A DNA stretch of 64,000 bases from Anaerolineaceae bacterium oral taxon 439. Its GTDB lineage: Bacteria > Chloroflexota > Anaerolineae > Anaerolineales > Anaerolineaceae. A model generated the notes under the pieces. That model was given only the letters and a program-made list of their open reading frames with translations. It had not been told where the DNA came from and did no database searches. Position 1 is the first letter of the stretch, and each line of letters starts with the position of its first letter. A program made the translations under genes and the position numbers. The DNA lies in NCBI GenBank assembly GCA_001717545.1, contig CP017039.1:2294001-2358000 (forward strand). Reading direction: 5' to 3'. Below, piece after piece: positions 1-9,730 of the stretch.

Positions 1-22
1 TCAGGAAATACTTAGACGCAAA

Positions 23-2176
23 ATGATTGAGACGGATCAGAGCGCGCTCCACCCTGCCGAAACCGATACCATTCCCGCACGCCGCAGGAAAGGAATAATT
101 TTTGTCGCTGCTGCGCTGATCTCTTTTTCGATATTGGTTTTTCAGGTCTCAATTCGACAGACCAGCTACACGCTCCGCGAAGGCGACCTCGCAACGCAGG
201 ACATCCTCGCGCCGCGGAAAATAACGTACGAAAGTAAAATCCTCACGGAACAGGCGCAGGCCGACGCTGAGCGAATGGTCGGGAAGGTCTATCTTCCGGC
301 CGATCCGACGATCTCCCGGAACCAGGTCCAATTCATGCGCTACTCGTTTCAATTTATATCTGCCGTCCGCGCTGATAAATACGCGAACGAAAGCCAGAAA
401 ATCGACGACATCCGCAAATTAGCCTACGCGCAGCTCGAAGAAACCGTTATCAAAGAGCTGCTTGAGCTGAGCGAGGACGATTGGAACTCGGTCCAGACCG
501 AAAGCCAGCGCATCCTGGAGCAGATCATGCAAAATTCGATCCGCGAAGATCAGCTCCAGTCCGAAATCATGAATATTCCGACCATGATCAACTATTATAT
601 ACGCTCGGACCTGTCGCTCCTGATCGACAACCTGACGCGCCGCTTTATTACGCCCAATTCGCTCTACTCCGAAGAACTGACCGAAAAAAGCAAGGCCGAA
701 GCCCGCGCCGCCGTCCAGCCCCGCGAACGAACGTACGTCACTAATCAGACAATCGTGTCCAGAGGGCAGATTATTACCGACCTGATCTACGAAGCGCTCG
801 AAAAACTCGGCCTCGTCCATACGAAGAATACATCCGAACGACTGATATCCGCGGGACTTATGGTCCTGGGGCTATCGTTATTTGCGCTGACCTATTTCGT
901 CAGCGAAAGCCGATGGAACCGGATCGGGTTGCAGGAGTCGATCCTTATCGCTTCCATTTATATTGTCTTCCTGATTTCGGCCCGGCTCCTGATCCCGAAT
1001 CGGACGATCGTACCGTTCCTTTTCCCGATGACCGCGGCGGGAATGACGATCGCCTGTCTCTCCGGAAGCATGTATGGAATTATCATCTCGCTGGTCCTTG
1101 GCATGCTCGTTCCGTTCGATTTTACAAACGCGTTTGGCTATGCGATGTATTATATTATTTCATCGCTGACTGGGATTATTGTTTTAGGAAAGGGCCGCAA
1201 GATTGCCGATCTCGTTATCGGCGGGGCGGTTTCCGGACTGGTTGGGATTCCGATTATCCTTTTCTTCCAGCTGACCAAAGGAAACTACGCCGACGCGACC
1301 GGGCTGATAACGTTGTCGGCCTCCTCCCTCCTGAGCGGGATTTTGTCCACCGGAATCGCGCTCATCCTCCAATACTCGCTCGCTGGAATTATCGGCGTCG
1401 CGACGCCGATGCAGCTGCTTGAGATTATCCGTCCCGATTCCCCGCTGCTGCAATTCATTTTGACCAACGCGCCGGGAACCTACCAGCATTCGCTCCAGGT
1501 CGCGAACCTCGCCGAACAGGCATCAAAAGCGGTCGGCGCCGATTCGCTCCTGATCCGCGCCGGAACAATGTATCACGACGCGGGAAAAGCGCTGAATCCC
1601 GAGTTTTTTATCGAAAATCAGGTCGGCGATACGATCAATACGCATGAGGATTTATCGCCCGTCGAAAGCGCTCAACTCATCATCCGCCATGTTCCGGACG
1701 GCGTAAAACTGATCCGGCAGTACCGCCTCCCCGCAATTCTGGAAAGCTTTGTCCTGGAACATCACGGAACCAACGTCACCCGCTACCAATATAATCAGGC
1801 GCTGAACCAGGCGCCCGAAGGCGTCGAAGTCGACATCCGCGATTTCACTTACCCCGGCCCATCGCCCCGTTCGAAAGAAACCGCGATCCTGATGCTCGCC
1901 GATACGACCGAAGCCCGGGCACGCGCCGAAAAACCGAAAAATATCGATGAAATTAACGCGATGATCAAGAGCGTCTTCGATTATTACACGACCAACGGCC
2001 AGCTTGACCACGCGCCGCTGACGCTCAGCGATATCACCAAAATCCGGGAGGCCTTCGCAGCCGTGCTAATCAACATCTATCATCCGCGCGTCAAGTATCC
2101 GGAAATCAAGCGCCAGCGAGCCAGTCATAACCGCGCTAAAACCGCCGAACCCGCGGAAGCGGACGCCCCAAAGTAA
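23..2176 (+). CDS. pgpH: PgpH-like membrane HD phosphohydrolase (7TM-HD)
   Basis: The 717-residue protein has the order of the 7TM-HD family. It has one N-terminal membrane helix (about 27-45), a large extracellular 7TMR-HDED-type domain (about 50-275), a cluster of hydrophobic helices (about 278-460) and a cytoplasmic HD domain with H489 and the H518-D519 pair (YHDAGK). Family members such as PgpH hydrolyse cyclic di-AMP. The order with ybeY 49 nt downstream fits the common phoH-pgpH-ybeY neighbourhood. A TAG at 13-15 in another frame may end an upstream gene. The pgpH frame itself stays open to the left edge, so the ATG at 23 (AGGAA at 3-7) is likely but not proven. Family assignment is firm; c-di-AMP as substrate is inferred from homologues. 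Confidence 0.9.
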   Translation: MIETDQSALHPAETDTIPARRRKGIIFVAAALISFSILVFQVSIRQTSYTLREGDLATQDILAPRKITYESKILTEQAQADAERMVGKVYLPADPTISRNQVQFMRYSFQFISAVRADKYANESQKIDDIRKLAYAQLEETVIKELLELSEDDWNSVQTESQRILEQIMQNSIREDQLQSEIMNIPTMINYYIRSDLSLLIDNLTRRFITPNSLYSEELTEKSKAEARAAVQPRERTYVTNQTIVSRGQIITDLIYEALEKLGLVHTKNTSERLISAGLMVLGLSLFALTYFVSESRWNRIGLQESILIASIYIVFLISARLLIPNRTIVPFLFPMTAAGMTIACLSGSMYGIIISLVLGMLVPFDFTNAFGYAMYYIISSLTGIIVLGKGRKIADLVIGGAVSGLVGIPIILFFQLTKGNYADATGLITLSASSLLSGILSTGIALILQYSLAGIIGVATPMQLLEIIRPDSPLLQFILTNAPGTYQHSLQVANLAEQASKAVGADSLLIRAGTMYHDAGKALNPEFFIENQVGDTINTHEDLSPVESAQLIIRHVPDGVKLIRQYRLPAILESFVLEHHGTNVTRYQYNQALNQAPEGVEVDIRDFTYPGPSPRSKETAILMLADTTEARARAEKPKNIDEINAMIKSVFDYYTTNGQLDHAPLTLSDITKIREAFAAVLINIYHPRVKYPEIKRQRASHNRAKTAEPAEADAPK

Positions 2177-2225
2177 GCCACATCAAAAAAGGAGACGCCC
2201 CGATCCGTCGTCGGCAAAACGAAAA

Positions 2226-2711
2226 TTGGAATTTCAAAACCGAACCGAGTCCGAAACGCTCCCGATTGACACCGCGAAAATCAGCGCGCTGACGGAAAAT
2301 CTTCTCCGGGATTTTTACGAACCCGGAGAGACGTTGCCGCTCTGGACCTTTTCCCTCGTTGAACCCGACGAAATCCGTGAGCTGAACCGCCGGTTCCGCG
2401 ACGTCGACGAGGTAACCGACGTCCTTTCCTTTCCCGCGGATTTTGAAATTGACCCGGAGAGCGGGCGGGAATATCTCGGCGACCTGATCGTCTGCGTCGA
2501 ACGCGCGAGGGACCAGGCGGTCGACGGCGGTCATAGCCTTCAGGACGAAATTTCGCTCCTGACGATTCATGGCCTGCTCCACCTGTTAGGCTACGATCAT
2601 GGGACGCCGACGGAGAAGGCGGAAATGTGGGAGATTCAAGACGAATACATCGCCCGGAACGGGCTGAAATTAGGAAAGATTTCCGGCGATGAACCGTTTG
2701 AGGAGGGGTAA
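2226..2711 (+). CDS. ybeY: YbeY endoribonuclease (16S rRNA maturation)
   Basis: The 161-residue protein carries the UPF0054 zinc motif as H115-GLL-H119-LLGYD-H125, which is the metal-binding site of YbeY, an RNase for rRNA 3' processing and ribosome quality control. Length and the preceding LSFP and YLGDL blocks are typical. The frame has no ATG or GTG near its beginning, so the TTG at 2226 is the best start. A GGAG at 2191-2194 is rather far away, so the start is less sure than the identity. It follows pgpH closely and is probably co-transcribed with it. Confidence 0.93.
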   Translation: MEFQNRTESETLPIDTAKISALTENLLRDFYEPGETLPLWTFSLVEPDEIRELNRRFRDVDEVTDVLSFPADFEIDPESGREYLGDLIVCVERARDQAVDGGHSLQDEISLLTIHGLLHLLGYDHGTPTEKAEMWEIQDEYIARNGLKLGKISGDEPFEEG

Positions 2712-2729
2712 CAACTCACACAACCACAC

Positions 2730-2753
2730 GACAATATCACAAACTAACCACAA
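2730..2753 (+). repeat. 24-bp exact repeat, copy 1 (upstream of tRNA-Asp promoter)
   Basis: This 24-nt AT-rich sequence (beginning gacaatatc, ending ctaaccacaa) recurs once more, as its exact reverse complement, at 41175-41198. Here it lies 3 nt upstream of the -35 box of tRNA-Asp. The other copy lies upstream of tRNA-Leu in the same orientation relative to transcription. Similarity stops at both ends of the 24 nt. A chance 24-mer match in 64 kb is very unlikely. Confidence 0.9.
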
Positions 2754-2756
2754 TCC

Positions 2757-2785
2757 TTGACGATTTTTTTCCACTGTGCTAAAAT
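2757..2785 (+). promoter_or_regulatory. Sigma70-type promoter for tRNA-Asp
   Basis: TTGACG at 2757-2762 and TAAAAT at 2780-2785 are separated by exactly 17 nt. The predicted start is near 2792, about 55 nt before the mature tRNA 5' end. Confidence 0.75.
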
Positions 2786-2847
2786 TCTGTTCGTTGAGTT
2801 CAGGAAGCGTCCGCTATAGTGTGGATAAAAGGGACCTGAGAGTCAAT

Positions 2848-2920
2848 GGGGGCGTGGTGTAGCGGCTAACATGCGGCCCTGTCAAGGCCGAGATCGCGGG
2901 TTCGAACCCCGTCGCTCCCG
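2848..2920 (+). tRNA. tRNA-Asp (anticodon GTC)
   Basis: The 73 nt fold as a cloverleaf. The acceptor arm GGGGGCG pairs with CGCTCCC (one G-T pair). The anticodon arm is CGGCC/GGCCG with GTC at 2881-2883. The T arm is GCGGG-TTCGAAC-CCCGT-like, and the discriminator base is G, as expected for Asp. The CCA end is not encoded. Confidence 0.96.
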
Positions 2921-2924
2921 CAAT

Positions 2925-2952
2925 AAAAAACTTTCGCTTGGAAGTTTTTTAT
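2925..2952. terminator. Bidirectional terminator between tRNA-Asp and the response regulator
   Basis: AAAAAACTT and AAGTTTTTT form a hairpin with a short TCGCTTGG-type loop, giving a T-run on either strand. It sits between the tRNA (plus) and the 3' end of a minus-strand gene, so it can end transcription from both sides. Confidence 0.75.
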
Positions 2953-2983
2953 TTTAATATACTATCCTTATACGTTCCCTTCT

Positions 2984-4579
2984 TCAAGGAAGATTCTCTC
3001 GATACATCGACGGCGTTTTACCGGTCTTCTTTTTGAAACACGCGCTGAAATAGTATGGATTCTTAAATCCGACCTTTTCACTGATAACTTTTATCGGCAA
3101 AGCCGAATTGATCAGCAGATTTTCCGCTATTTCAATTCGCAAATCAGATATCGCAACCGATAACCCGATCCCATTAATCTTTTTATACAGTGCGCTGAGA
3201 TACGACGGACTGATATTCACGTGCGCCGCAATACTCGTCAGACCTAAATCGTTGTCTTCAATATGCGATTTGATATATTCCTGAATTCGCTCGTTCAGCT
3301 GCGCATGGTAGCTGTTCGCCGACTGCTCCAACAGCCGGCAAACCTTTACGCAGATAAGATAAATCTGTTCGGTTAAATCCTGTATACTCTGATAACCTGA
3401 GAGACGTTCCTGAAACGCTCGAATCTCCAGCTGGATTTCATTTACATTGATATTCATATCGGCGAGAAATCGCATTGACTTCGTCATAATATCATAGGCA
3501 AACAAATAGATATTGTTTGCATCGGGGAAATTATGGGCTAACTTTTCTGAGAGGCTGGTCAGAAAAACCTTGATACCCGAAAGATCTTTACTCGATAAAA
3601 GTCGGAGCAGCTCCGTCTCCTGAAGCGAAGTCAGAAACAAAGGATTCTGCGCCATGCCCTTATAGTCGCGAATATCAAAAATACATTTCTGCGGAAGAAA
3701 GAAATGATATTTGAGCGCTTGCTTTGCGTCGCTATACGACAAACTCAAGTTCCATATCGAACTTTGAACGCTCCCAATTCCAATATTAAAACACCAATTG
3801 CTGTCGCTCTCCGCATGGAGGAGGCGGTCGAATTTTCGATTTGCGTCGAGAAGCAGTGCCGCCGCCGATTGATTCGTCCCAAGAACGAAAACGAATTGAT
3901 TCCGATTCCCGATTACGTACAAGAAATCAAACTGGGAAAGCTCCTTTGTAAATTTCTCCTGAATTGAAATAAGTTGCAAATGATAATGATCGATTCCCAT
4001 TTCTTTTCGCAAACTCACGTCATTCGCAATTTTCACCACGATACATACATAGCTGGAGAGCGAAGCCGGAATCGACAGGTACGCAACCGAATCAAGTAAA
4101 AAATAACGACTCTCCTCAGAATTACAGCGCAGCAAATCATGAAAAAAATTCGCCCTCATTGCAGGAACCGATCGCTCAAGAAGCGCTCGCGCGCTTTCGT
4201 CCCTCCGAATTGAATCCACAGCCCGGATAATCACGTTCGTCAGATAATCGTAATCGATCGGCTTCTCAACATAATCAAACGCCCCTAATCGGACCGCCTC
4301 TTTCGCATACATAAAATTATCATAACCACTGATAAAAATGACCTTTATCAACGGCTTGATTTTTCGGATTTCCCGATAAAGCTCCAGCCCGCTCAACCCC
4401 GGCATATTAATATCTGTAATAATCAGGTTGATGTTCCGAACTTCCAGAAAAGCTTTGGCCTCAAAAACGTCTATGAATGTCGCGATCAGATTAACACCTG
4501 ACGCTCCCCAGTCAACCGCAGCTTTGATCCCCTCCAACGCATGCGGATTATCATCAATCAGAATCGCGTTTATTTCCAT
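2984..4579 (-). CDS. YesN-type response regulator with AraC DNA-binding domain
   Basis: The N-terminal receiver domain (about 1-120) has the acidic pair D9-D10, the phospho-acceptor D56 (ITDINMPG) and K106 (EKPID). The middle of about 300 residues is a poorly conserved linker. The C-terminus (about 430-531) is an AraC double helix-turn-helix (SPSYLSALYKK, then VISEKVGFKNPYYFSACFKKKTG in the second half). At 531 residues it matches YesN-type regulators of sugar uptake. It overlaps the upstream kinase gene by 10 nt, so the two are translationally coupled. The likely target is the divergent importer starting at 6590. Confidence 0.93.
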   Translation of the reverse strand: MEINAILIDDNPHALEGIKAAVDWGASGVNLIATFIDVFEAKAFLEVRNINLIITDINMPGLSGLELYREIRKIKPLIKVIFISGYDNFMYAKEAVRLGAFDYVEKPIDYDYLTNVIIRAVDSIRRDESARALLERSVPAMRANFFHDLLRCNSEESRYFLLDSVAYLSIPASLSSYVCIVVKIANDVSLRKEMGIDHYHLQLISIQEKFTKELSQFDFLYVIGNRNQFVFVLGTNQSAAALLLDANRKFDRLLHAESDSNWCFNIGIGSVQSSIWNLSLSYSDAKQALKYHFFLPQKCIFDIRDYKGMAQNPLFLTSLQETELLRLLSSKDLSGIKVFLTSLSEKLAHNFPDANNIYLFAYDIMTKSMRFLADMNINVNEIQLEIRAFQERLSGYQSIQDLTEQIYLICVKVCRLLEQSANSYHAQLNERIQEYIKSHIEDNDLGLTSIAAHVNISPSYLSALYKKINGIGLSVAISDLRIEIAENLLINSALPIKVISEKVGFKNPYYFSACFKKKTGKTPSMYRENLP

Positions 4580-6423
4580 ACTTCAAACTCGCCTTCTGAA
4601 TCCGACAAAACCGGCTCGATTCGAATCGTCACGGTCGTTCCAATACCCGATTCGCTTTCGACAGAGACAGGATGAAAATCCGATCCGCCACTATTAATCA
4701 GAGAAAGCCTCGCGCTCAGGCTTTTCAATCCAAAATGAGTCGTCGTCACGACCGATCGATCCGCGAGGTCCCGCCTGACCTTCCATAGCTCAGCGTCCGG
4801 AATCCCAACGCCGTCATCCGAAATCGCAATACAGATAAAATCCTCATCGTATGAAACTCTGATTATAATATTCAATTCGCATCCAGATCCTCTTAACCCA
4901 TGCTGAACGCAGTTTTCGACGACCGGCTGCACTGTGAACGGTGGAATCATACAACCGCCTAAGCCGTCCTCCATCTCGATTTTCAAGCGGATACGTCCGG
5001 TCCGGCAATGATTCTCAATTTCAAGATATTCCGATACGCTCTCGAGTTCCGACGCGAGAGGGATAAGATCCGTACTGCTGTTGAGCTGTTTCCGATAAAA
5101 TCGCGCCAATTTCGTAATGATCAAATTTGCAGTTTCAATATTACCGAAAGATTGACAGGTTTTGATCGAATCGAGGATATTATACAAAAAATGAGGATTG
5201 ATCTTCGCCTGAAGAAGCCGATAATTCAGCTTCTCTTCCTCTATCTTTGCGTTTAATAACTCCTGATAGTTTGCTTCCAGCCGCTCGGCCATTTCGACAA
5301 AATCTACGGTGATTTCGTCTAATTCATCCCGCTTCTCCGCCGGTCGCCGAACGAACTTTAAGATTTCCGTTAAAGCGGTATTTTCCTTTGAGATTTTATA
5401 TGTTCGCATGGCGCTCGCCAGCAAATCTATTTTTCGCGTCAGATTACTGGACAAAATTGCAATCGCAATAACCAATGCCACGAAAATAAACAAAATAGTC
5501 AAGATATAAATATTTACCAGGGCCCTTGTTTTGCTTCGAATATACGCATCGTCAATCGTCGTAATCAAACGCCAGTTATTCGCCGAGATCAAATACTCGA
5601 ATAAAGACCCGCCCGAATATGGAAGCGACGTCTCCTCATGAACCGCAGAGCTCAGCGAAATCGCCTCCCGAATATCAGCCGGAATATCCTCCGCTCCGGA
5701 AGACGCAATAACAACGCCTGCGTCATCGATCAAAAAGCGATTGATTCCATCCTCCAGGTTCCCCTGAAGCAGCCGAGTCATCTCGGAGACCTGAAGATTA
5801 ACGAAATAAACGTAATCTAACCTATCCCGAGTCATATTAAATTTTCCCCAATAGCAGCTGATCAGCGTTTCCCGCTTCCCAGGCTGAATCGGAACCCGAA
5901 GAACAGGAACATCATAAAGCACCGTCCAGTTTCTCCGGTTCCCGTCGATCTTCCGCAGCAGATCTGCTTCCGTAAATCCGTAAATCTCTGAATTTTTAAT
6001 AGGGGAAAACATGATCCCATCCTGCGTCAGAATCCCTTCGCCGTTAACGAACACATTCACACTGTATAAGCGCGAAGCTGTGACCAATGATGAGATATTG
6101 TTCCTGATTTCAACATATTTGTCTAAAAAACCGGTAAACGGATGATCCGCCGTAGTATTCAGCTGATACAGAAGATATTGCGTCGCGTCCGCGACCTGCG
6201 TCATCTGGCTCATTCGTGCGGAAATCAGCTGCCCAACCTGCCTTGACGTATACATGGCGGAGCGATAAATACTGTCCTTCGCAATCGTCAAAGAGCGATT
6301 ATACGAAAAGAAACCTAACAACGCTAAAGGAACCAGCGAACAGATAATAAAAGCGAGAAGAATTTTATTGCGAAACGTATTATACGCTTTAGGTTTAGAA
6401 CTGATCGAACGCTTCATAGTCAA
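4570..6423 (-). CDS. YesM-type sensor histidine kinase
   Basis: The 617-residue protein has two membrane helices (about 21-40 and 302-325) flanking an extracellular sensor region of about 260 residues. After a linker comes the His_kinase domain with acceptor H411 in the NPHFLYN motif, then an HATPase_c domain with the N box VVEN (N504) and glycine-rich DDGVGI. This is the LytS/YesM class, which pairs with AraC-type response regulators. It overlaps the regulator gene by 10 nt. A TATAAT-like box at 6436-6441 lies only 12 nt before the ATG, so the transcript may have almost no leader, but no good -35 is visible. Confidence 0.93.
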   Translation of the reverse strand: MTMKRSISSKPKAYNTFRNKILLAFIICSLVPLALLGFFSYNRSLTIAKDSIYRSAMYTSRQVGQLISARMSQMTQVADATQYLLYQLNTTADHPFTGFLDKYVEIRNNISSLVTASRLYSVNVFVNGEGILTQDGIMFSPIKNSEIYGFTEADLLRKIDGNRRNWTVLYDVPVLRVPIQPGKRETLISCYWGKFNMTRDRLDYVYFVNLQVSEMTRLLQGNLEDGINRFLIDDAGVVIASSGAEDIPADIREAISLSSAVHEETSLPYSGGSLFEYLISANNWRLITTIDDAYIRSKTRALVNIYILTILFIFVALVIAIAILSSNLTRKIDLLASAMRTYKISKENTALTEILKFVRRPAEKRDELDEITVDFVEMAERLEANYQELLNAKIEEEKLNYRLLQAKINPHFLYNILDSIKTCQSFGNIETANLIITKLARFYRKQLNSSTDLIPLASELESVSEYLEIENHCRTGRIRLKIEMEDGLGGCMIPPFTVQPVVENCVQHGLRGSGCELNIIIRVSYDEDFICIAISDDGVGIPDAELWKVRRDLADRSVVTTTHFGLKSLSARLSLINSGGSDFHPVSVESESGIGTTVTIRIEPVLSDSEGEFEVWK

Positions 6424-6589
6424 ATTATCACATGGATTATAAAAAAAGCCCGATCCAAAAAGGCAGAGACATAAAAAAATATAAGATTTTCGAAAAAAAA
6501 TGTATTCACATGGCCGAAATCAATTGATAACATCATCATACACTGAACCGATCCTATAAATCGGTGTCATCAAATTAAAGGAGAACATC

Positions 6590-7870
6590 ATGAAAAAAAA
6601 CCAGTCCCTCACCTTATTGCTTCTTTCCGTCTTTTCTCTGTTGCTATTATCAGCGTGCACGCCGAAAGGCCAGGAACCGGGAACGACGTCCGATAATTCC
6701 GCGCCAGGAGTTGTCCAGGCTGCAAAAAAAATTATCCTCATGACGAATGATACAACCTTTCCCGGCTTTGAGGAATATCGAAAAGCCGCGGAAGCCGCAA
6801 CTGGCCTGACGATTGAGACGATTACCTCTCCAAGCAATTCAACGGATCGTCTCTCTAAAATTACGACGATCCTTTCATCGGGAGACGACAGCGTTGACAT
6901 TATCGCGATCGACGATGAAATGATGAGCCAGTATAAATCCGCCGGTTTTCTCGAACCGCTTCAGGAAACCGTCATGACGCCAGACATCTTCTCGAATTTC
7001 CAGACTGAATACATGAAAGCACGCACAATGGTTGGAGAAAATATCTACTCCGTTCCGATGTACACGGAAATCCTTGCTTACTGGATCGACGAAGCGAAGG
7101 TCAAAAGCGCCGGGCTCGAAGCTTCTCCAAAAAATCTCGACGAATTCATGCAGTTCGTCAGCGCCAACAGCGGGGACCAGAAATTTGGATACGGAGGCGC
7201 CTGGGAGAAAACCTATGTATTCAACGAGATCGGAACGTTCGTTAATCTATTCGGAGGAGATTACTTGGATTGGACAAATCCGAATTCGCGGAAAGCTGTC
7301 GAATTCATGTATGACCTGCTGAAAGACGGATACACGGCCAAAGCGCAGCTGGCAGATCAATATGACCCCATGATGCAGAAAATGTTTGACGGTACATATG
7401 CGTCGCTTTTTATGTACACCGGCGCGCTGCAAACGTTTATCGATTCCGGAAAGTATGGTCCGGACGGAATTCATATGGCCCCGATGCCAACCTTTGAGCG
7501 CAATACCGCCTACATGGCAAGCTGGCACTACGTCCTGAATAAAGAGTCGAAAAACAAAGAGGCCGCCATCGAGTTCCTGAAGTGGGCCGCGTCCCCGGAT
7601 GGAGAAAAAGCCTATTTCGCGATGTGCTCGCGCATGCCGGCGAGGAAAGACGTCGTATTAGACCCGACGTTCGAAGCGACCGGCGTCGAAGACTTCCGGC
7701 AGTATCTGGAAAATACGACGCTGCTTGCCCGCGACATGGCGCCGCAGGCGATGGAATTTATCAGCGCGATCGGATCGCTTTTCCAGCAGTACGTATCGGA
7801 CGAAATTACGTTGGACGCTTTCTGTGAACAGGCGCAAAAGGAAGTCGAAACTTATATGCCGAAAGAATAA
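6590..7870 (+). CDS. CUT1-type sugar-binding lipoprotein
   Basis: The 426-residue protein starts with a lipoprotein signal peptide ending in the lipobox LLSAC (Cys at about 23). A family 1 solute-binding fold follows, with ILSSGDDSVDIIAIDDEM near the hinge and a WAASPDGEKAYFA-type C-terminal stretch. AAAGGAG lies just before the ATG. Two permeases and a GH172 glycosidase follow. The divergent YesM/YesN pair suggests that an extracellular oligosaccharide induces it. The substrate cannot be read from the sequence; the GH172 neighbour hints at a fructose- or arabinose-containing glycan. Confidence 0.92.
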   Translation: MKKNQSLTLLLLSVFSLLLLSACTPKGQEPGTTSDNSAPGVVQAAKKIILMTNDTTFPGFEEYRKAAEAATGLTIETITSPSNSTDRLSKITTILSSGDDSVDIIAIDDEMMSQYKSAGFLEPLQETVMTPDIFSNFQTEYMKARTMVGENIYSVPMYTEILAYWIDEAKVKSAGLEASPKNLDEFMQFVSANSGDQKFGYGGAWEKTYVFNEIGTFVNLFGGDYLDWTNPNSRKAVEFMYDLLKDGYTAKAQLADQYDPMMQKMFDGTYASLFMYTGALQTFIDSGKYGPDGIHMAPMPTFERNTAYMASWHYVLNKESKNKEAAIEFLKWAASPDGEKAYFAMCSRMPARKDVVLDPTFEATGVEDFRQYLENTTLLARDMAPQAMEFISAIGSLFQQYVSDEITLDAFCEQAQKEVETYMPKE

Positions 7871-7905
7871 CCTCGCGGCGAATACCATTCTCAGCAGTTC
7901 AGGCA

Positions 7906-7941
7906 AACGCGCGCGCCGCCGGATTTTGCAGCGCGCGCGTT
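7906..7941 (+). promoter_or_regulatory. Stem-loop after binding-protein gene
   Basis: AACGCGCGCGC (7906-7916) and its exact complement GCGCGCGCGTT (7931-7941) form an 11-bp GC-rich stem with a 14-nt loop and no T-run. It lies between the binding-protein and permease genes. It could protect the upstream mRNA or partly terminate, giving more binding protein than permease (inference). Confidence 0.7.
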
Positions 7942-7977
7942 CAACGAAATAACCCAAATCGAAGGCAGGAAGAGCCA

Positions 7978-8859
7978 ATGACACAAAAGAGAAATAAACT
8001 TTGGGCCGCCTGGGTCCTTATTCTACCTGCAATCCTGATAAGAGCTTTTACAACCCTATACCCGGTAGCCATAACGCTGTATAACAGCCTGTTCGAAATA
8101 AACGGATTTAAAGGCGGAATTCCAATTTTCGTCGGACTCGGAAATTTCTGCCGTGCGTTCTCAGATCCAAAACTGATTACGTCGATCTCGTTTACATTAA
8201 TCTTCACCTTCTTCTCAATCCTGGGACATCTCATTTTAGGAATGATTCTCGCGCTTGTGCTGAATTATAAATTCCGGGGGCAGCAGTTATTGAGGACCAT
8301 CGTTCTTATCCCATGGGCTATGCCGATGGTTGTCGCCGGAATCGCCGCGCGTTGGGCGTTTAACGATCAGTTCGGCCTCATCAACGACCTGATTCGAAGA
8401 TTTTTCCCAAATTTTCATTACGATTGGCTGGTCAATACAGGCTCAGCGCGCGCTGCGGTCATCCTGGTCGACATGTGGAAGGACATACCATTTTTCGCGA
8501 TCCTGATTTTAGCCGCGCTCCAATTCATCCCGGGAGAAATATACGAAGCGGCGAAAATTGACGGTTCAGGCCCGATCCGAACCTTTTTCAGCGTTACGCT
8601 GCCGAATATTGCGAAAACGCTCCTCTCGCAGTGCATCTTCTTCATTCTCTGGCGAATAACGAGTTTCGACCTTGTTTACGCGATGACCTCCGGAGGGCCA
8701 GGCGATTCAACCACGCTCCTGAGCTATCGGATCATGCTCGAAGCGTTTAATAACCTGAATCCCGGGTACGCGTCCGCAATCTCGGTCATTCTTTTTATCC
8801 TGATGGCGATTGTCGCCGGAATCAACCTGACCGCGCTGAAAAAAATCGGAAACAAATAG
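7978..8859 (+). CDS. CUT1 sugar ABC permease (MalF/UgpA type)
   Basis: The 293-residue protein has about six membrane helices and the binding-protein-dependent permease signature EAA at 190-192 (YEAAKIDGSGPIRTFF...LP), which docks on the ATPase. It is the first permease of the importer and lies 107 nt after the binding protein. The second permease follows after 10 nt. No ATP-binding subunit gene is present in this operon. Confidence 0.93.
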   Translation: MTQKRNKLWAAWVLILPAILIRAFTTLYPVAITLYNSLFEINGFKGGIPIFVGLGNFCRAFSDPKLITSISFTLIFTFFSILGHLILGMILALVLNYKFRGQQLLRTIVLIPWAMPMVVAGIAARWAFNDQFGLINDLIRRFFPNFHYDWLVNTGSARAAVILVDMWKDIPFFAILILAALQFIPGEIYEAAKIDGSGPIRTFFSVTLPNIAKTLLSQCIFFILWRITSFDLVYAMTSGGPGDSTTLLSYRIMLEAFNNLNPGYASAISVILFILMAIVAGINLTALKKIGNK

Positions 8860-8869
8860 AGAATATAAT

Positions 8870-9709
8870 ATGAAACCAATGCCATTCCTTAAATTCAGAC
8901 GTTCTTATATTTGGATTCTCGCGATCCTGATCGCAATCATCATCCTGTTTCCAATTGCCTGGGTTTTTACGTCATCCATAACGCCCGCCGGCGAACTCTT
9001 CACAACGCCCATCCATTACATCCCGCTGAACCCGACGCTGGCAAATTATCAGCGGCTCTTCGAAACATTAAAAATAGGCGAAAAGATCAGAAATACCCTG
9101 ATCATCACCTTCTCCTCGCTCATTCTCTCAACGATCGTCTGCACGTTTGCAGCCTACGCGTTCAACAGGTATACGTCCAAAGGGCTGACCGTCGTATTCG
9201 GCTGTCTATTAGCGACATCGCTCATTCCGCCGATCGTAACCGCCAGGCCATTGTACGATTTTATTCGCAGCGCCGGCCTGATCGACACGTTTCCAGGATT
9301 AATCCTCCTTTACACGAGTGCACTGATCCCCTTCAGCGTCGTTATCCTGACCGGCTTTTTCAATGAAATCCCTGTAACGATCGAGGAAGCCGCGGAAGTA
9401 GACGGCTGCAGCTTCTTCCAGAAGTTTTTCTATATTATTTTACCGGTTCTCAGGCCCGGCCTCGCTACAATCAGCATCATCAATTTCATTTCATGTCTCA
9501 ACGATCTTTTTACGCCGCTCTTCTTCGCGTCCAAGATCGAGGTCCTCAGCGTCGCGATTACGACGATTCCAAGAAATAACGCGTACAGCGTCCCCTGGGA
9601 TTTAACAAGCGCGATGGGGTGGATTATCCTGCTGCCGATTATCGGTTTCGTCGCCATCTTCCAGAAGCAGATCATGGAAGGAATTATGGCCGGCGGAATT
9701 AAAGGTTAA
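8870..9709 (+). CDS. CUT1 sugar ABC permease (MalG/UgpE type)
   Basis: The 279-residue protein has about six helices, an EEAAEVDG loop (172-179) followed by FFYIILPVLRPGL, and the typical MalG-family ending EGIMAGGIKG. It pairs with the preceding permease to form the membrane channel. The spacing of 10 nt before and 21 nt after supports one operon with the GH172 gene. Confidence 0.93.
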   Translation: MKPMPFLKFRRSYIWILAILIAIIILFPIAWVFTSSITPAGELFTTPIHYIPLNPTLANYQRLFETLKIGEKIRNTLIITFSSLILSTIVCTFAAYAFNRYTSKGLTVVFGCLLATSLIPPIVTARPLYDFIRSAGLIDTFPGLILLYTSALIPFSVVILTGFFNEIPVTIEEAAEVDGCSFFQKFFYIILPVLRPGLATISIINFISCLNDLFTPLFFASKIEVLSVAITTIPRNNAYSVPWDLTSAMGWIILLPIIGFVAIFQKQIMEGIMAGGIKG

Positions 9710-9730
9710 TTCTTTATAAGGAGTTAAAAG

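Noticed and set aside
6524-6560. TTGATA and TATAAA as a promoter for the binding protein at 6590
   Set aside because: The spacer would be 25 nt, too long for a sigma70 promoter.
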